Below are positions 38,293 to 41,127 of a stretch of 41,127 bases of DNA, one piece after another. The notes beneath the pieces were generated by a model that worked only from the letters and a program-made list of their open reading frames with translations, ran no database searches and was not told the origin of the DNA. The position numbers and the translations under genes are program-made. Source of the DNA: UBA940 sp031548515 (GTDB lineage Bacteria; Bacteroidota; Bacteroidia; Bacteroidales; Rikenellaceae); assembly GCA_031548515.1 (NCBI GenBank), contig JAVBRB010000012.1, forward strand, positions 1 to 41,127, given 5' to 3'. Positions within the stretch are counted from its first letter, which is position 1. Each line of letters begins with the position of its first letter.

Positions 38293-40758
38293 TCATGCGC
38301 GGACGGTAGCTCCGGCCTGTTTTTCAAACTGAGTAATAAGGTTGTTCATCACGCGGTCTATCATCTGGTCGGTTAGCGTTTGCGTCTTGTCTTCGAGCGT
38401 GAAACTCAAGGCGTAGGACTTCTTACCCGGAGGCAGTTTGTCGCCCTCGTAGACGTCGAACAGGAGGATGCTCGCAAGCAGTTTTTTCTCGGTCTGCAAA
38501 GCTATATCCCTCAGGCGGCGGAAAGCAACATCCTTGTCGACCAACAAGGCAAGGTCACGTTTCACAACCGGGAATTTCGACAAATCCTCGGCCTTTATCA
38601 CGTTCTTCGCGGTAGCTTTCACCAGGTGCATGAAGTCCATCTCGAGGAAGTAAACAGGGGCCTTGATGTCGAACTGCGCCAGCAGCTTCGGTGCGACCAC
38701 ACCAATCTGGAACAACTCTTTCCCGTTGAGTTTATATGTTAGTGCGTCGCTGAACAGGTCGGATTCCAGCGGTGCGGCCTGCATTTTACAGATGTCGAAC
38801 CCGAAGCGGCGAACCAGTTTTTCGGCCATTGCGGCAAGTGTGAAAAATGTGCTTTTTTCGGCCTTCGCGTTCCACGACTGCTGCACATCGAGACCCGTGA
38901 CGGTCATTCCGAGACGGTAAATTTCCTTATACGGCGCAAGCAGGTTTGCCGGATCGCGCTTCTCTTCATCGTAAAAGTAACAATTGCCGAATTCATACAG
39001 CTTCAGGTCGGCATTCTTCCTGTTCGAGTTGAGCTGGACTGCCTCCAAAGCGTTGAACAGCAGCGTCTGGCGCATCGCATTGAGGTCGACGCTCAGCGGA
39101 TTGATTATCCTCACGCAGTTCCCGGCCGGATATGCCGCCAGTCCTTCGTAATAGGACGCTTTTGAGAGAGAGTTGCTCATTATCTCGGTGTAGCCGTTTC
39201 CTGTCAGGAAATCCGAAGCGATATTCTGCAGGCGGTCTTTGTCGGGTTTTTGGGCAACAGTCAGCGACATGTGGACATGCTGCGGAATCTCCACATTGTT
39301 GTAGCCGTAAATGCGCAGGATATCCTCAATGAGGTCTATCTCGCGCCGGACGTCGACGCGGTAAGCCGGAACGGCAACTTCGAGCGTATCGCCGTTGTCT
39401 TTCTCAACTTTCACGTCGAGTGCCGCAAGTATCTGCATCACCGTTTTGCGAGGAATATCCTTGCCGATAAGCCTGTTAGCGCGACCGAACGAAAACTCGA
39501 AGCGGAAAGGCTCCATCTTCACGGGATATATGTCTACGACCTCCGACGAGATTTCGCCTCCGGCCAACTCTTTATATAGCATAGCCGCGCGTTTCAGCGC
39601 ATGTACTGTCATATCGGGGTCTACGCCGCGCTCGAAACGGAACGACGAGTCGCTGCTGATGCCGTGGCGTTTGGCTGTCTTGCGTACCCACACGGGATTG
39701 AAACAGGCGCTTTCGAGGAATATCGACGTGGTGGTTTCGCTCACTCCGCTGAACTCGCCGCCCATCGTCCCGGCGATGCACATCGGCTTTTCGGCATCGC
39801 AGATCATAAGGTCCTGAGCCGACAGGGTGTGCTCCGCACCGTCGAGCGTCGTGAACTTCGTCCCCTCGGGGCATGTCCTCACGACGATCTTCCCGCCCGC
39901 AATCTTCGCGGCGTCGAAAGCATGGAGCGGCTGCCCCAGTTCGTGAAGTATGAAATTGGTGATATCGACCAGATTGTTGTGCGGATTGAGGCCTATCGTG
40001 CGCAGGTAGTTCTGCATCCATTCGGGCGACGGGCCGAATTTCAGATTGGTAATCGTGATACCCGCGTATCGCGGCGCGCCTTCACTTGCCACCACCTCGA
40101 CAGGGATATCCAGCTTGCGGTTGTCCACTTTGAATCCGTCCACCGAAGGCAGTTTCAGTTCGCATTTTTGCCCGTTGGCTTTCAGGTAAGCCGCGAGATC
40201 GCGTGCCACGCCATAGTGCGAAGCTCCGTCGATGCGGTTGGGCGTCAGGCCGATCTCGATCATCCAGTCCTCCTGAACGTCAAGGTAATCCTTCGCCGGG
40301 GTTCCGGGTTTGGCGGAGGCTTCCAACACCATGATGCCTGCGTGGCTCTCCCCCAGCCCGAGTTCGTCCTCGGCGCAAATCATACCGAAAGATTCCACTC
40401 CGCGGATCTTGCTTTTCTTGATCTTGAAACCTTCTTCGGCGCCTTTTGGCCATAGGGTTGCGCCGCACGTTGCGACCAGCACCTTCTGTCCGGCGGCCAC
40501 GTTGGGCGCACCGCACACGATCTGCAGCGGCTCGCCGTCACCGACAATCACCGTGGTAACGTGCAGGTGGTCGGAATCCGGATGGTCGGCGCATGTCAAA
40601 ACTTCGCCGACCACGACGCCTTCGAGTCCGCCTTTTATGGTTTCGATCTGTTCAAGGGCATCGACTTCAAGCCCTGTGCTTGTAAGGATTTCAGCCATCT
40701 GCGGAGCGGTCAGCCCGCTTTCCAGATAGTTCCGCAGCCAGTTGTAGGATATTTTCAT
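38293..40758 (-). CDS. pheT: Phenylalanyl-tRNA synthetase beta subunit
   Basis: An 821-aa subunit of the alpha2-beta2 enzyme. Domains in order: N-terminal B1 (KISYNWLRNYLESG), an OB-fold tRNA-binding domain (VVVGEVLTCADHPDSDHLHV), the B3/4 editing domain (FDAAKIAGGKIVVR region), B5 (RKTVMQILAALDVKVE), the catalytic-like core, and the C-terminal anticodon-binding FDX-ACB domain (LSKFPVVKRDLALLVDKDV). Full length. As in many Bacteroidota, pheS is not adjacent. Start is ATG 40758. Confidence 0.97.
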   Translation of the reverse strand: MKISYNWLRNYLESGLTAPQMAEILTSTGLEVDALEQIETIKGGLEGVVVGEVLTCADHPDSDHLHVTTVIVGDGEPLQIVCGAPNVAAGQKVLVATCGATLWPKGAEEGFKIKKSKIRGVESFGMICAEDELGLGESHAGIMVLEASAKPGTPAKDYLDVQEDWMIEIGLTPNRIDGASHYGVARDLAAYLKANGQKCELKLPSVDGFKVDNRKLDIPVEVVASEGAPRYAGITITNLKFGPSPEWMQNYLRTIGLNPHNNLVDITNFILHELGQPLHAFDAAKIAGGKIVVRTCPEGTKFTTLDGAEHTLSAQDLMICDAEKPMCIAGTMGGEFSGVSETTTSIFLESACFNPVWVRKTAKRHGISSDSSFRFERGVDPDMTVHALKRAAMLYKELAGGEISSEVVDIYPVKMEPFRFEFSFGRANRLIGKDIPRKTVMQILAALDVKVEKDNGDTLEVAVPAYRVDVRREIDLIEDILRIYGYNNVEIPQHVHMSLTVAQKPDKDRLQNIASDFLTGNGYTEIMSNSLSKASYYEGLAAYPAGNCVRIINPLSVDLNAMRQTLLFNALEAVQLNSNRKNADLKLYEFGNCYFYDEEKRDPANLLAPYKEIYRLGMTVTGLDVQQSWNAKAEKSTFFTLAAMAEKLVRRFGFDICKMQAAPLESDLFSDALTYKLNGKELFQIGVVAPKLLAQFDIKAPVYFLEMDFMHLVKATAKNVIKAEDLSKFPVVKRDLALLVDKDVAFRRLRDIALQTEKKLLASILLFDVYEGDKLPPGKKSYALSFTLEDKTQTLTDQMIDRVMNNLITQFEKQAGATVRA

Positions 40759-40783
40759 CGTCAGAAGGTCGGAATTAAAGGTC

Positions 40784-40791
40784 CAAAGTTA
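40784..40791 (-). promoter_or_regulatory. -7 element (TAACTTTG) of pheT
   Basis: An exact TAnnTTTG match on the minus strand, 25 bases before the pheT ATG. No TTTG at the ideal -33 spacing. Confidence 0.6.
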
Positions 40792-40917
40792 CATATTTTT
40801 CGCGATTGAACCATCTGCCGGGAGGTTTTAGCAGCTAAAATCTAATAACACTTTATCAACAAACGATTCCCGGCCCAAGATTTGCTTATGCGCCTATATC
40901 GGTATAAGAAATTTCAA

Positions 40918-40948
40918 TTTGTAATGATTACAAAAATCGTTAACTTTG
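40918..40948 (+). promoter_or_regulatory. Strong Bacteroidota-type promoter at the right edge
   Basis: TTTG (40918-40921), a 19-base spacer and TAACTTTG (40941-40948) match the consensus in both boxes and in spacing. Transcription would run out of the window to the right. Confidence 0.8.
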
Positions 40949-40969
40949 TAAAACAAAACACAGAAAACT

Positions 40970-41005
40970 ATGAATACAATATTAATAAACCCGTTGTGCA
41001 TTTAA
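40970..41005 (+). CDS. Possible 11-codon upstream ORF
   Basis: ATG 40970 to TAA 41003-41005 encodes MNTILINPLCI, 21 bases downstream of the promoter's -7 element and 18 bases before the next start. It is not enriched in one amino acid, so it does not look like a classic attenuation leader; it may be chance or a translational-coupling ORF. Confidence 0.25.
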   Translation: MNTILINPLCI

Positions 41006-41023
41006 GCGACGGAGATTTTTAAG

Positions 41024-41127
41024 TTGTTAATATTTCGGTTGTTTAGTTTGTTGATTAGCTGTACTGTAGTGAGCGCCATTATTTTAGCGAGCACTCTGGT
41101 TCTGAATCCATCGAACGATTTGGCGTA
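41024..41127 (+). CDS. N-terminus of an unidentified membrane or exported protein (3' partial)
   Basis: An open frame starting at TTG 41024 runs to the window edge. GGAG (41011-41014) lies at a good Shine-Dalgarno distance. The peptide begins LLIFRLFSLLISCTVV and continues SAIILASTLVLNPSNDLA, which looks like a signal anchor or signal peptide. The promoter at 40918-40948 would drive it. There is no ATG option in frame. Function cannot be assigned from 34 codons. Confidence 0.4.
   Translation, partial: MLIFRLFSLLISCTVVSAIILASTLVLNPSNDLA

Overview
The window reads as a chromosomal segment from a member of the Bacteroidales, most probably an Alistipes-like (Rikenellaceae) gut bacterium. This rests on Bacteroidota-type promoters (TAnnTTTG at -7), families restricted to or typical of that phylum (DUF4252, DUF3575, DUF3868, DUF4878, carboxypeptidase-regulatory-like TonB receptors), moderately GC-rich genes with AT-rich spacers, and weak Shine-Dalgarno sites. 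The genus is an inference from memory of gene order, not a computed result. No rRNA, CRISPR array, prophage, integrase or transposase gene was seen; the only structural RNA is one tRNA-Asn.

Layout. 0-7.1 kb: tail of an unidentified gene with a strong terminator, tRNA-Asn(GUU), a trans-editing Ala-tRNA(Pro) deacylase, a DUF1573 exported protein, the NfnA-NfnB electron-bifurcating ferredoxin:NADP oxidoreductase pair, and, convergently, thrB-thrC preceded by an apparent Ile/Thr-rich leader peptide. 7.6-9.3 kb: an exported DUF3575/DUF3868 pair of the kind that accompanies fimbrial operons, here without fimbrillins. 9.5-15.7 kb: a six-gene operon (omega-amidase, iorA, iorB, aminotransferase, paaK-type arylacetate-CoA ligase, tandem-ACT protein) for interconverting aromatic amino acids and arylacetates. 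15.7-17.1 kb: fumC. 17.2-19.5 kb: an ECF sigma factor, a putative membrane anti-sigma factor, a 71-aa exported orphan and two DUF4252 proteins. 19.6-23.8 kb: a His/Cys-rich exported protein, a TonB-dependent receptor, an exported HMA metal-binding protein and a third DUF4252-like protein with a large acidic Tyr/Asp/Glu insertion. 23.8-26.6 kb: a two-gene radical-SAM/DUF4130 DNA repair module and a nitroreductase. 26.8-28.0 kb: a DUF4878 lipoprotein and a YiiX-like hydrolase whose 3' end runs antisense into the next operon.

27.9-36.0 kb is a complete phosphate regulon on the minus strand: porin, pstS-pstC-pstA-pstB-phoU, then an OmpR-type regulator and histidine kinase (phoB/phoR). The porin and pstS promoters share an almost identical layout of 11-bp-spaced TAACA repeats, a fixed 27-bp gap and a CAnnTTTG -7 element, which looks like a Bacteroidota PHO box. 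PstC carries a PstS-like segment in its first periplasmic loop. 36.6-40.8 kb: guaA and pheT, flanked by spacers full of palindromes and short repeats. The last 200 bases hold a good promoter and the start of a gene that leaves the window.

The items most worth follow-up are the shared PHO-box architecture, the PstS-like insert in PstC, the thr leader peptide, and the omega-amidase/IOR/PaaK operon, whose make-up hints at running toward amino acid synthesis from arylacetates rather than only degradation.
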